A DNA stretch of 64,000 nucleotides from JBCDCE01 sp039182515 (GCA_039182515.1 JBCDCE010000005.1:21654-85653), one strand, 5' to 3'. Positions 1-8,548 are shown, counted from the first letter of the stretch. The notes: generated from the letters alone by a model not told the origin. Made by a program: numbers and translations.

Positions 1-1
1 A

Positions 2-337
2 AGTCAGGACCTTCGCGCCCGCGATAAGGCCGCGCGCAACCTCGTTTTGACAGAAGACTTCAGCCTGATGGCGGCCTTGGCCAAGCACGCCCGCAAGGCT
101 GTGGATGGCTACGATGATCTCGAACTTGCTGTTCTCGTTGCCAACAAGCGTCTGAACGACTTCAAACGCGCTTTGTCCTTGAGAAACATCCTCAGCATGG
201 ACAGTCCCGGCACCTATGCCTGGATCCTTCATCAAGACCGCAAAAACCGTACTGCGCTTGGCGAAGTGCCAAGCTTTGACCAACTCTTTGCCCAAAATGC
301 GCTGCCCGATGTGGTGGCCCGCACCGCTGCGGAGTGA
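2..337 (+). CDS. C-terminal end of an unidentified protein (5' end outside window)
   Basis: The frame is open from the first bases of the window to the TGA at 335-337, so this is the last roughly 111 codons of a longer gene. A TTG at 47 could be read as a start, but nothing supports beginning there. The fragment is helical-looking and charged, with no motif I recognise. Its stop overlaps the GTG start of the diflavin reductase gene, so the two are translationally coupled and probably act together. Given the siderophore-type genes downstream it could be the end of a siderophore synthetase or another redox partner, but this is a guess. Confidence 0.5.
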   Translation, partial: SQDLRARDKAARNLVLTEDFSLMAALAKHARKAVDGYDDLELAVLVANKRLNDFKRALSLRNILSMDSPGTYAWILHQDRKNRTALGEVPSFDQLFAQNALPDVVARTAAE

Positions 338-2103
338 ACATGAACGAACTCACCAAAGTCCCCTATATCCCCCAGGATGCCCCGTTTTCTGATGAGCAAA
401 AGACGTGGCTTGGCGGGTTTCTTGCCGGTCTGCATTCAAGGCTGATTGTAGGCGGCGGACAGGCTGCGCCAAACGCAACGCCCGTTGAAACAAAACCAAT
501 CGATATCATCTATGGCACCCAAACCGGAACCGCAGAGATCGTTGCAAACGATGCCGCTGAACAAGCCCGTGCCAAAGGGTTTGCGCCTCGCGTGGCCGAG
601 ATGGACGAGATTGAGATGGATCAGCTTGCGAGCATGCAAAACTTGCTCGTGGTTGTGTCGACCTACGGCGAAGGCGAAATGCCTGACAACGCGCATCAAT
701 TCTGGGACGCGCTCGCTGCCAGCACGGCACCGAGGTTAGAGCACCTAAATTACGGGGTGCTGGCCTTAGGGGACACAAGCTACGAACACTTCTGCCAAGC
801 TGGAAAATTGGTGGATACACGCTTGGAGCAGCTTGGTGCAAAGCGTCTGGGTGACCGGGTTGATTGCGATATTGACTATGAGGAATTGGCGGAAGCTTGG
901 ATTGGCGCGGTTTTGCCCGAGCCAAGCGATGTTGCGACCGGAGCCACCGCTTCTGCACCCGCCGCGGCAGCCATGACGGCTCAGAAAAAGTCTGGCTACG
1001 GCCGGAAGAACCCATTTGTCTCCACCGTGCTAGAGAACCGAAATCTCTCGGGCGCAAAGTCAGCCAAAGAAATTCGCCACATCGCATTTGATTTGGGTGA
1101 AAGCGGGCTGACTTATGACGCGGGGGATGCGCTGGGCGTCATGCCGGTGAACGCGCCTGACCTCGTCCAAAACTGGTTGGACCGGCTTGGGGCGCGGGCT
1201 GATTTTGACCTTGGCGGTATTTCCCTTGGCGAACAACTGACCACTGGGCTCGAGATAATGACCCCAAGCCGCGAATTGATCCGCGCAATTGAAAAGGTCG
1301 CTGGGCATGATGAATTGTCTCATGTTGTTGGACATGGGGACAAAGAAGCCCTCGAGCATTTCCTTTGGGGAAAAGACGCCCTGGATCTTTTAAACCTAAA
1401 CCCAGATCTCAAGTTTGACGCCAAAGAAGTGGTCAGCTGGCTCAAGCCGCTGCAGCATCGCGCCTATTCAATTTCTTCAAGCCCCAAGGCGCATGAGGGA
1501 GAAGTTCACCTCACCGTTGCAGCGGTGCGTTGGATGTACGAGGCGCGTCCCCACCGTGGCGTCTGTTCCACCTTCTTGGCAGATCATGTGCCAGAGGGTG
1601 CGAGCGCGGGTATTTTTATGTCTCCAAACAAGAGCTTCCGGGTGCCCGAGGACGATCACGTCCCAATGATTATGGTTGGTCCGGGCACAGGTGTAGCACC
1701 ATTTCGCGCCTTCCTAGAAGAACGGCAAGCGCGCAGCGCGTCAGGGGCAAATTGGCTCTTCTTTGGAGATCAACATCGCGGCGATGATTTTATCTATGAA
1801 GATGAAATCGGGGCGTTTAGCGAAAGTGGCCTTTTGACCCGGCTCGATCTCGCTTTCTCCCGGGATCAGGCAGACAAAATCTATGTTCAACACCGGATGG
1901 CTGAGAACGGCAAAGACCTCTTTGGCTACCTCGAAGAAGGTGGGCATTTTTACGTGTGTGGGGATGCGACACGCATGGCCAAAGACGTTGACGCAGCGCT
2001 CCATAAAATCATCGAAACCCAGGGTGGCATGACCCCCGAGGCGGCAACCGAATACGTGAACCTCCTCAAGCGCGATAAGCGTTATGTGCGGGACGTATAC
2101 TAA
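334..2103 (+). CDS. CysJ-type NADPH diflavin reductase (sulfite reductase alpha-like)
   Basis: A 589-residue protein with the complete diflavin reductase layout. A short N-terminal segment (PYIPQDAPFS) precedes an FMN flavodoxin domain from about residue 56, with GTQTGTAE at 61-68 and STYGEGEMPDN. Next come the FAD-binding connection region with RAYSISSSP near 376-384 and GVCSTFL near 409, the NADPH site GPGTGVAPF near 449, and CGDATRMAKDV. It ends in an aromatic residue (DVY), as in cytochrome P450 and sulfite reductases. It should pass electrons from NADPH via FAD and FMN to a partner. No CysI hemoprotein is visible; neighbours are iron-uptake genes, so a ferric-siderophore, heme or monooxygenase partner is possible. 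GTG at 334 overlaps the previous stop; ATG at 340 is an alternative start. Confidence 0.85.
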   Translation: MNMNELTKVPYIPQDAPFSDEQKTWLGGFLAGLHSRLIVGGGQAAPNATPVETKPIDIIYGTQTGTAEIVANDAAEQARAKGFAPRVAEMDEIEMDQLASMQNLLVVVSTYGEGEMPDNAHQFWDALAASTAPRLEHLNYGVLALGDTSYEHFCQAGKLVDTRLEQLGAKRLGDRVDCDIDYEELAEAWIGAVLPEPSDVATGATASAPAAAAMTAQKKSGYGRKNPFVSTVLENRNLSGAKSAKEIRHIAFDLGESGLTYDAGDALGVMPVNAPDLVQNWLDRLGARADFDLGGISLGEQLTTGLEIMTPSRELIRAIEKVAGHDELSHVVGHGDKEALEHFLWGKDALDLLNLNPDLKFDAKEVVSWLKPLQHRAYSISSSPKAHEGEVHLTVAAVRWMYEARPHRGVCSTFLADHVPEGASAGIFMSPNKSFRVPEDDHVPMIMVGPGTGVAPFRAFLEERQARSASGANWLFFGDQHRGDDFIYEDEIGAFSESGLLTRLDLAFSRDQADKIYVQHRMAENGKDLFGYLEEGGHFYVCGDATRMAKDVDAALHKIIETQGGMTPEAATEYVNLLKRDKRYVRDVY

Positions 2104-2118
2104 CGAAAGCCATGCCTC

Positions 2119-3066
2119 GTGCCCCAGGCCGCAACTTCCGCTTTTCCACCCTGTTTGACCCAAAACCCGCTGCCGCACGCCCTGGCGGAATACGACGCGT
2201 CAGCTCAATTGAGTTCGCTTGGCGCGGCCTTTGAGCCGCTCGCGATGGTCGGAACGCTCTTTGACGACGCCTTGGTGACCACGCAAAATTCTGGCGCCTT
2301 AATGTCGTGCTATGGCGGATACGCCGCGCTCCAACGCTCTGACATGCCTTTGCGCCTGACGCGGGCCATCAGCCGAGCTGATATGCGCTTTGCGGCGGAT
2401 CAATCGATTAACCTCACGCGTGTGACAGAAGGTGAGCGCACCTCCCTGATCGCTTTGAACCGCAACAACACCGTGCAGCATAGAGTTCAACTTACGGCCC
2501 CGGGAGATGGCCTGGCAGCGCGTGCTTTGGAGCGAAACGCACATTGCATATGCCCCGCGGCATCCTCAAAGCCACCCAATGTGGTTTCGCTGACAACCAT
2601 CCGATCCGCGCGCCAAAATTGGCAGTCTTTCGACGTGGGTCAGCATCTCAACCAATTTCTCTGCGATCGCGGCCAGGAGCGTCACGCAGCTTTAGGCCAT
2701 GTTGGTCAGTCCAAGGCTTGGGAGGTTGGGCTCGGTGTATTGCCGAGTTTTGTGACGTTTCTGTGCGAAAAAGCCGTTCAAACGGTGAGGGTCGTTGTGG
2801 GGGACGGGCTATTGCAAATGGATGTGGGAGCGCTCTCGCAAGCTGAAACCTATGACAGCGTTATTTTGGCCACGTCGCGCGAGCGAAGCTTCGCGATTGA
2901 TTTTTCGAAAGTGGGATCAGCCTGGGTGACAGTTTCGCGCTGTCTTTCGCAGCTCGAACTTTACGATGATCTTGGACAAGGCTTGGCGATTATAGGTCGA
3001 GATCCATACCAAAACCCCGCGATCTTTACCGATATGCTTCTCGCTCTGCCAAAGCTCAGTACGTGA
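2119..3066 (+). CDS. Divergent HmuS/HemS-like (hemin-degrading factor-type) protein
   Basis: A 315-residue protein with two weakly similar halves. By eye it follows the HemS/HmuS pattern. In the first half, LIALNRNNTVQHRVQL matches the family segment where a strand is followed by AVHKIxL. In the second half, WQSFDVGQHLNQFL resembles the WxxLxDVHxFFxLL start of repeat two, and AWVTVSRCLSQLELYDDLGQ matches the AWVVxKP...TSLELFD end. These proteins bind cytoplasmic heme and hand it over or degrade it. The usual GCIQIHTGP segment is not conserved here and I cannot place the heme-ligating histidine, so heme binding is uncertain. It starts with GTG 15 bp after the diflavin reductase stop and is likely co-transcribed with it. 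A reductase plus heme-handling protein would suit heme iron release. Confidence 0.55.
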   Translation: MPQAATSAFPPCLTQNPLPHALAEYDASAQLSSLGAAFEPLAMVGTLFDDALVTTQNSGALMSCYGGYAALQRSDMPLRLTRAISRADMRFAADQSINLTRVTEGERTSLIALNRNNTVQHRVQLTAPGDGLAARALERNAHCICPAASSKPPNVVSLTTIRSARQNWQSFDVGQHLNQFLCDRGQERHAALGHVGQSKAWEVGLGVLPSFVTFLCEKAVQTVRVVVGDGLLQMDVGALSQAETYDSVILATSRERSFAIDFSKVGSAWVTVSRCLSQLELYDDLGQGLAIIGRDPYQNPAIFTDMLLALPKLST

Positions 3067-3080
3067 AAAGCCCGGTCTAC

Positions 3081-3182
3081 AGCGTTTGACGAAATACCTG
3101 AGATATCGTGCATCAGCTAACGCGTTGAAACCAAGGGTTTCAGGCAGTGTTAGGTGATTCAGGTTTTTCGCATAACGCTTTA
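3081..3182. repeat. 102-bp palindromic repeat element, copy 1
   Basis: This is one of two copies of a 102-bp sequence (other copy at 12095-12196) that align without gaps with 6 mismatches. The element is an imperfect palindrome over its whole length. The outer arms AGCGTTTGACGAAATACCTG and the reverse complement of the other end (AGCGTTATGCGAAAAACCTG) match at 16 of 20 positions. The core folds as CTAAC..GAAACC-AAG-GGTTTC..GTTAG. It lies 14 bp after the HmuS-like gene and 40 bp before the MATE gene. No coding potential is seen. It resembles a MITE or REP/BIME-type element and may also act as a terminator or RNA-stabilising hairpin. Confidence 0.85.
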
Positions 3183-3189
3183 ATAGCTG

Positions 3190-3208
3190 AAGGCCGTGTC
3201 TAGGCCTT
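3190..3208 (+). promoter_or_regulatory. Small inverted repeat abutting the MATE gene ribosome-binding site
   Basis: AAGGCC (3190-3195) and GGCCTT (3203-3208) form a perfect 6-bp stem with a 7-nt loop. The strong Shine-Dalgarno sequence AGGAGG follows at once (3209-3214), 7 nt before the ATG at 3222. A stem next to the ribosome site could modulate translation, but the stem is short and could be chance. Confidence 0.3.
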
Positions 3209-3221
3209 AGGAGGCTTCCTC

Positions 3222-4571
3222 ATGTCAGAGACATTCCAGCGTAAAAGTCTATTCAAAATCACTTTTCCGCTGTTTGTTTATGCAATTTTGTCGGTGGCGG
3301 TGACATTTGCAGATACTGCTTTGCTCGCGAACTATTCAGATAATCTTGCTGCGTCCGTAAGTTTGGCCAACCAAATTTTGGGTGTGGCCTACGATTTGTC
3401 GGCTTTGCTCTCCGTCGGGGCCTTGGTTCTCATTTCTCAGCATTTGGGCCGCAACGAAATTGAGGCGGCTCGCAGCATCGCGCTGATCGGAATGGCGGCT
3501 GGCATGCTTTTGGGCTTGGCGATTGCCTCTGTTTTGATCCTGGGCGCGCCCTTCTTCGCAAATTGGGTCAACGTTCCCGCGGAAGTCTATAGAGACGTCC
3601 TTGCCTATATCTACATCATCGCGCTCGCGATGGTGTTTCATGGCGTCATCATGTCTGCGCAAGCGGCGCTTACGGGTTTCGGAATGACGCTCGTGATTTT
3701 GATCGTGGGGGTGGTTGCCAATGTTGTTTACCTGGGTCTCGAATACACCCTGATCTATGGGGCCTTTGGGTTTCCCGAACTTGGGGTTTACGGAGCGGCC
3801 TGGTCCACCGTGATCGTACGAGGCGGCACAATTGTGCTTTTGATCTACTTTTTGCGCCGCCGCTTGGGACTAAGCTTTCGAACTAAGCCTGAGGCCTTTT
3901 GGGCCAAGACGCGGAGGATCCTCAATATTTCTTACCCGAGCGTTGCCGAAAACCTGGCTTACAATCTTTACCAGCTCACGGTTGTGTCTTTGATTGCAGT
4001 GCTGGGTGTCAGCTCGGTGTTAACCAGATCCTATGCTCTCACAATCACGCAGCTCATTATGATCATCACTTTGGTGATCACGCACGGCAACCAGGTGCTG
4101 GTTGGCTATGATCGTGGCGCGGAAGACTATGAAGCGGCCTTTCGGCGCGCGCAGCATACCGCGGTGATCACGGGGGCTTTGGCGATGCTGGCGTCTTGGT
4201 GTCTTTATCTAAACGCCGATTTTCTGATCAAGCTTTTGACCGAAGACCAAGCTGTGATCGGTGCTATCAGCGCAATTCTGTTTCTTCAGATTTTTGTAAC
4301 ACCGCTCAACACAGTTAATCTTTTGATCTTCAACTCGCTTAAGGCCTGTGGGGACGTGAACCGGCCAGTCCTCATCAACCTCGGTCTGACCTTCGGCATC
4401 GCATTGCCCTTGGCTTATGTTGCCGTTGCCGTGTGGGAGCTGGGTGTGGTGGGACTTTGGTATGTCTACATTGTCGAGGAAGGCTTAAAGGCGGCAGCAA
4501 TGTTTACTCTGTGGCGCAGTCGAACGTGGCAGCGCTATGAAGTGATGGAGGGGTCAGCTCCAAAACTCTGA
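3222..4571 (+). CDS. MATE family efflux transporter
   Basis: A 449-residue polytopic membrane protein with about 12 hydrophobic segments and the two-lobed MATE layout. Lobe 1 begins LFKITFPLFVYAILSVAVTF, and lobe 2 begins with ILNISYPSVAENLAYNLYQL around residue 232. MATE proteins export organic compounds using Na+ or H+ gradients. Placed between a reductase/heme-type gene pair and a complete siderophore-type importer, it could export a siderophore, though this is inferred from context only. The start is fixed by AGGAGG at 3209-3214. The 186-bp gap to the next gene suggests that the importer has its own promoter. Confidence 0.88.
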   Translation: MSETFQRKSLFKITFPLFVYAILSVAVTFADTALLANYSDNLAASVSLANQILGVAYDLSALLSVGALVLISQHLGRNEIEAARSIALIGMAAGMLLGLAIASVLILGAPFFANWVNVPAEVYRDVLAYIYIIALAMVFHGVIMSAQAALTGFGMTLVILIVGVVANVVYLGLEYTLIYGAFGFPELGVYGAAWSTVIVRGGTIVLLIYFLRRRLGLSFRTKPEAFWAKTRRILNISYPSVAENLAYNLYQLTVVSLIAVLGVSSVLTRSYALTITQLIMIITLVITHGNQVLVGYDRGAEDYEAAFRRAQHTAVITGALAMLASWCLYLNADFLIKLLTEDQAVIGAISAILFLQIFVTPLNTVNLLIFNSLKACGDVNRPVLINLGLTFGIALPLAYVAVAVWELGVVGLWYVYIVEEGLKAAAMFTLWRSRTWQRYEVMEGSAPKL

Positions 4572-4670
4572 TTTAGAAGATGCGAATGACCCAGCGGAGC
4601 CTCTGGTCAAGCCATCTGAAATTCGTCATATCAGGGGCCAGCCCGCATGGGGCGATTTGCGAAGGCGCTT

Positions 4671-4709
4671 GATCCAAAAAGAAGATCAAAATCTTCAACC
4701 TCTTGGATC
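4671..4709 (+). promoter_or_regulatory. Nested inverted repeat in the leader of the iron ABC importer operon
   Basis: Outer arms GATCCAA (4671-4677) and TTGGATC (4703-4709) enclose inner arms GAAGAT (4681-4686) and ATCTTC (4691-4696) around a CAAA loop. The structure lies about 60 bp before the start of the binding-protein gene. It could be an operator or an RNA hairpin in the leader. I do not see a convincing Fur, Irr or RirA consensus in it. Confidence 0.45.
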
Positions 4710-4769
4710 AAATGATCGAACAAAAGCTTTCGCAAAGTGCTCCGGCCAGCAATTTGATTGCAATTTGCT

Positions 4770-5738
4770 ATGGGCTCAAACGTGTTCATTCGATGCCTTT
4801 TCATCTGGTTTGCACTGGTCAAGGCCACTGTGGCAGACGAGCGTGTTCTCACGCACCGCTTTGGAACCACCACGGTGACTGGTACCCCTGAACGCGTTGT
4901 TTCGCTTTCCTTCATTGGCCACGACTATCTACTTGGTTTAGGGGTCACGCCGATTGCGCTCAGGTATTGGTATGGCGACGGCCCTTTTGGTGTTTGGCCC
5001 TGGGCAGCAGGCTATCTTGGCGATGCAAAGCCAGACGTCATCTATGGGGCAATCGACGTAGAAGCCGTGGCCCTTATAAAACCAGATCTGATTTTGGCGC
5101 AGTGGTCCGGCATTACAGAAACTGAATATCGGCTTTTGTCCCAAGTTGCTCCGACTTTACCGCCGCCCGCAGGCGCTACGGACTATAGCGCGAGCTGGCC
5201 ACAAATGCTGCGCCAAATGGGTCTCGCTTTGAACAAAGAAGAAAAGGCTGAAACGCAGATTGCGGAGATCAACACGCGTTTTCAGACCCTCCGAGACGCG
5301 CATCCAGAGTGGCAAGGCCGTACGGCAGTTTCTGTTTGGCCTGATCAAGTGGGCGCTTACACGCGCGCGGATATCAGAGGACAATTTCTTGAGGAACTTG
5401 GCTTTGTAAATGCGCCAGATGTGCAGGCTTTGGTAAACTCAAACACTTACAACGTGCGCATCTCGCGCGAAGATCTGGACCCGATTGATACGGATTTGCT
5501 GCTATGGCTCACTGTGAGCGATGCTCAAGATGCCCTTGCTAGAATTACCCTGCGCCCAACGATGAACGCAGTCAAAGAAGGGCGTGAGATTATTGCGGAC
5601 CCGGATCTAACAGCGGCCCTGAGCCATTCTAGCCCCCTTGCCATCACCTACGCTCTCGATCGCCTTGTACCCATGATACAAGCTGCGATGGATGGAGACC
5701 CAGAAACACCTGTAACCCAACAAGAGGCATCGCAATGA
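4770..5738 (+). CDS. Fe3+-siderophore-type ABC transporter, periplasmic binding protein
   Basis: A 322-residue FecB/FepB-type protein of the helical-backbone binding-protein class. A signal peptide (hydrophobic FIRCLFIWFALV, likely cleavage near ATVA|DE) precedes the PERVVSLSFIGHDYLLGLGV lobe start. Then come the paired-lobe features IDVEAVALIKPDLILAQ and a C-terminal lobe with LALNKEEKAETQ. The protein captures a ferric chelate in the periplasm and delivers it to the FecCD permeases encoded next. ATG at 4770 gives the better signal peptide; an in-frame TTG at 4758 would add four residues. The gene overlaps the first permease gene by 4 bp (ATGA). The ligand is unknown. Confidence 0.88.
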   Translation: MGSNVFIRCLFIWFALVKATVADERVLTHRFGTTTVTGTPERVVSLSFIGHDYLLGLGVTPIALRYWYGDGPFGVWPWAAGYLGDAKPDVIYGAIDVEAVALIKPDLILAQWSGITETEYRLLSQVAPTLPPPAGATDYSASWPQMLRQMGLALNKEEKAETQIAEINTRFQTLRDAHPEWQGRTAVSVWPDQVGAYTRADIRGQFLEELGFVNAPDVQALVNSNTYNVRISREDLDPIDTDLLLWLTVSDAQDALARITLRPTMNAVKEGREIIADPDLTAALSHSSPLAITYALDRLVPMIQAAMDGDPETPVTQQEASQ

Positions 5739-6727
5739 GCACGCGTATGGCGTTAAGTGCTTTCGGATTGGCCCTGCTTTTGGCACTGACCTCTTTAGCA
5801 TTGGGTGTGCGAGAAATGACCCTCGCGACTGTGCTTGAAGCCTTCACCGCTTTTGATGAAACAAACGCCGATCACATCGTCGTTCGAGAGCTCCGTCTTA
5901 CCCGTGGCTTTGCCGCCATCTTGGCAGGAGCTGCCCTTGGTGTGTCGGGCGCATTGATGCAGTCCATGACCCGCAATCCGTTAGCCGATCCCGGACTGTT
6001 GGGGATCAATGCTGGGGGTGCCTTTGGTGTGGTACTGGGCATTTGGGGGCTGCAGATCACCGCGCCAGGTGGGCTTGTGATCCCAGCTTTGGTCGGCGCG
6101 ACTGTTACGTCATTGCTCGTTTTGATCTTAGGAAGCGGTGGATCCAAAACTGGCCCAGACCCTGTTCGAATGGTCTTAGTCGGTGCGGCTCTGAGCGCCC
6201 TCTTTCTGTCACTGACCTGGGGCTTATTGATCCTCGCTCGGCAAACCTTGGATATTTATCGCTATTGGGTTTTGGGCGGTTTTCAACAAGTTGATCCTGC
6301 GAGCATGCAGGCCGTCCTACCCTTGTTTGTCGCTGGATTTGTTTTGGCTGGCCTTGCTGCGTTTTTGCTCAACCCGCTGGCCTTGGGCGACGATACGGCA
6401 CGTGCGCTTGGAGCCAGGGTTGGCTTTGTACGCGCGCTAACACTCTGCGCAATTGTTCTTTTATGCGCCACCACGGTTTCGCTTGCTGGGCCCATTGCTT
6501 TTCTGGGGCTTTTGGTTCCCCATCTTGTTCGGCCCTTTGCACGGGGGGACGTCCGGCGTTTGGCAATGGGGTCGGCAGCTCTAGGCGCAATCCTTGCGAT
6601 TTTGGCCGATCTCTTAGGCCGCATGATATTACCGGGTCAGGAGCTTGAGGCCGGAGTGATCATGGCACTCATTGGCGGGCCGTTCTTGATCGCGATGGTG
6701 CAACGCAGGCAGGCGGTATCGCTATGA
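5735..6727 (+). CDS. FecCD-family iron-chelate ABC permease, subunit 1
   Basis: A 330-residue membrane protein of the FecCD/BtuC family with roughly nine to ten transmembrane helices. It has the family signature LRLTRGFAAILAGAALGVSGALMQ split by few residues, then MTRNPLADPGLLGINAGGAFG and a C-terminal IAFLGLLVPHLVR coupling region that contacts the ATPase. It forms a heterodimeric channel with the next gene product to import ferric chelates across the inner membrane. It starts at the ATG overlapping the binding-protein stop and ends overlapping the second permease start, so translation of the operon is tightly coupled. Confidence 0.93.
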   Translation: MSTRMALSAFGLALLLALTSLALGVREMTLATVLEAFTAFDETNADHIVVRELRLTRGFAAILAGAALGVSGALMQSMTRNPLADPGLLGINAGGAFGVVLGIWGLQITAPGGLVIPALVGATVTSLLVLILGSGGSKTGPDPVRMVLVGAALSALFLSLTWGLLILARQTLDIYRYWVLGGFQQVDPASMQAVLPLFVAGFVLAGLAAFLLNPLALGDDTARALGARVGFVRALTLCAIVLLCATTVSLAGPIAFLGLLVPHLVRPFARGDVRRLAMGSAALGAILAILADLLGRMILPGQELEAGVIMALIGGPFLIAMVQRRQAVSL

Positions 6728-7752
6728 CAGCCATGGTCCTACGCATCGGCGGAATGTCTGGCAAAATTCCCCGGAGGCTTGTCCGCATAAATTTCCTCCT
6801 TGCCTGCGTGCTTTTCGCTGTCTTTTGCTTGGGGCTCTTTGGCGGAACCTATCCTGTGAGCCCGGGGGATATCGTCACTGTTCTGTCGGGGGGTGGAGAC
6901 GAGGTGCTTCGCATGGTGGTTTTGGACAACCGCATGCCGCGGTTGCTCACCGCTGTTGGTGTCGGCATGGCATTTGGGATGGCTGGAGAAATGATCCAGA
7001 CGCTTTTGCGCAATCCCTTGGCCTCTCCCGATGTGATCGGCTTCTCGGCAGGCGCGGGACTGGGAGCCGTCACAACGGTTGCCATAACCGGCGGCACCTT
7101 TTTTGTGCTCCCCGGCGCGGTTGTGGGCGGAGCTATGGCAGCCTTTTTGCTTCTCGCGCTGAGTTGGCGCGGTGGGTTTCGCCCTGGTGCGCTCGTTCTG
7201 ACGGGCATTGGGCTAACTATGACCCTCGGCGTGATAACCGATTTGTTGATGATCCGGCTAGACGCCAACAATGTCGGCGAGTTGGTGAAATGGATCGTGG
7301 GATCTCTCAGCGCGCGCAGTTGGATGGACACCGGACTTATTTGGATTGGCCTTACCCTCGTTGCACCCCTTGCCTTTTGGCATCAGTTTGACCTGGCGCG
7401 CCTGAATTTAGCAGATGATGTGGCAATATCGCTCGGCCAACGCTTAGGGCTTGGGCGGGTCGTTACGGTTTTGCTGGCTGTAGCACTTGTGGCGCTCGGT
7501 GTTGCGGCAGCAGGGCCACTTCCCTTTGTGGCCTTTGTTGCGGGGCCTATTGCGCATGGGCTCACCGGCGCACCGCGCCCAACACTTTTGAGCGCCACAC
7601 TTGTTGGTGGCTTGGTGACACTTTTGGCGGACCAAGCAGCACAGATGTTGCCCGGTTTTTATGTTCTTCCAGCTGGCATCTTCACAGCATTGATAGGGGC
7701 CCCAGTGTTGATTTGGGTTTTGGTTCAACAGTCAAAGAGGCAACGCCTATGA
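6724..7752 (+). CDS. FecCD-family iron-chelate ABC permease, subunit 2
   Basis: A 342-residue FecCD-type permease, partner of the preceding subunit. Visible family features are DNRMPRLLTAVGVGMAFGMA, the LLRNPLASPDVIGFSAGAGL segment, and AAGPLPFVAFVAGPIAHGL, the equivalent of the coupling helix region. The usual GLIVPH motif is altered to FVAGPIAH, as in FepG-type second subunits. A start downstream (ATG for MVLRIGG) is possible, but the ATGA overlap with the upstream gene supports 6724. It overlaps the ATPase gene by 4 bp. Confidence 0.92.
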   Translation: MTAMVLRIGGMSGKIPRRLVRINFLLACVLFAVFCLGLFGGTYPVSPGDIVTVLSGGGDEVLRMVVLDNRMPRLLTAVGVGMAFGMAGEMIQTLLRNPLASPDVIGFSAGAGLGAVTTVAITGGTFFVLPGAVVGGAMAAFLLLALSWRGGFRPGALVLTGIGLTMTLGVITDLLMIRLDANNVGELVKWIVGSLSARSWMDTGLIWIGLTLVAPLAFWHQFDLARLNLADDVAISLGQRLGLGRVVTVLLAVALVALGVAAAGPLPFVAFVAGPIAHGLTGAPRPTLLSATLVGGLVTLLADQAAQMLPGFYVLPAGIFTALIGAPVLIWVLVQQSKRQRL

Positions 7753-8525
7753 CATCGCGCTTGTGCACCAAGGATCTAACCTTGAGCTACGGTCGAAAGA
7801 CTGTGCTCGATGGCATCACACTTGAAATTCCGGATGCTCAAATCACGGCAATCGTTGGCCCAAACGCCTGTGGGAAATCGACGCTCTTGCGCTGTTTGGC
7901 CCGCTTGATGAAACCAAAAAAAGGCAAAGTGCTTTTAGATGGAAAACCGATCCATCGCGTCAACACAAAGGCGGTGGCACAGACAATCTCGCTTCTCCCT
8001 CAAAGCGCTGAGACGCCACCGGGTATGCGGGTTGTGGATCTTGTGGCGCGGGGCCGGACGCCGCATCAATCCCCGCTACAACAGTGGTCAAAGGCCGATC
8101 AAGAAAGCGTTGATAGCGCTCTGACCCGTGTTGGTTTGTCAGATCAAGCTAATGCCCTGTTGAGTGAAATTTCGGGTGGGCAGCGGCAACGCGCATGGAT
8201 TGCGATGGTACTGGCCCAAGATACCGAGATTTTACTTTTGGACGAGCCAACAACTTTCTTGGATCTGAACTATCAGATTGAAACCTTAAAGCTTGTGCAA
8301 GACCTGCAGGAACAAAAGCACCTCACTGTCGTGATGGTGCTGCATGACATAAATTTGGCAGCCCGATTTGCGGCAAACATCATCGCGCTCAGAGAAGGCG
8401 GCATTGTTGTTCAAGGCGCGCCGGAAACCGTTGTGACAGAGGCCAATATCAAAGCGATTTATGACCTAAGCGCCAAGGTTGTGGCGAGCCCTGTCACCCA
8501 GGCCCCATATGTCATTGCGCTTTAA
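7749..8525 (+). CDS. Iron-chelate ABC transporter ATP-binding protein (FecE/FepC type)
   Basis: A 258-residue ABC ATPase: Walker A GPNACGKST near residue 38, Q-loop at LLPQSAETP, signature SGGQRQRAWIAM, Walker B ILLLDEPTTFLD and the H-loop in VMVLHDINLAARFA. It energises import by the two FecCD permeases. I chose the ATG at 7749, which overlaps the permease stop (ATGA) and fits the usual FepC N-terminus; a longer reading frame from 7713 runs into the permease gene. The gene closes the binding protein-permease-permease-ATPase set. A SIP-type reductase gene follows 23 bp later and is likely in the same transcript. Confidence 0.93.
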   Translation: MTSRLCTKDLTLSYGRKTVLDGITLEIPDAQITAIVGPNACGKSTLLRCLARLMKPKKGKVLLDGKPIHRVNTKAVAQTISLLPQSAETPPGMRVVDLVARGRTPHQSPLQQWSKADQESVDSALTRVGLSDQANALLSEISGGQRQRAWIAMVLAQDTEILLLDEPTTFLDLNYQIETLKLVQDLQEQKHLTVVMVLHDINLAARFAANIIALREGGIVVQGAPETVVTEANIKAIYDLSAKVVASPVTQAPYVIAL

Positions 8526-8548
8526 GCCCTGAGCCAGAGGAAAAGACG

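Noticed and set aside
506..1087. 193-codon minus-strand open frame within the diflavin reductase gene
   Set aside because: It is an Arg/Pro/Ser-rich shadow of the conserved flavodoxin domain.
4572..4769. Possible Fur, Irr (ICE) or RirA (TGA-N9-TCA type) box before the iron importer
   Set aside because: I looked here and before the receptor (9569-9745) and found no convincing match; only the nested dyad at 4671-4709 stands out.
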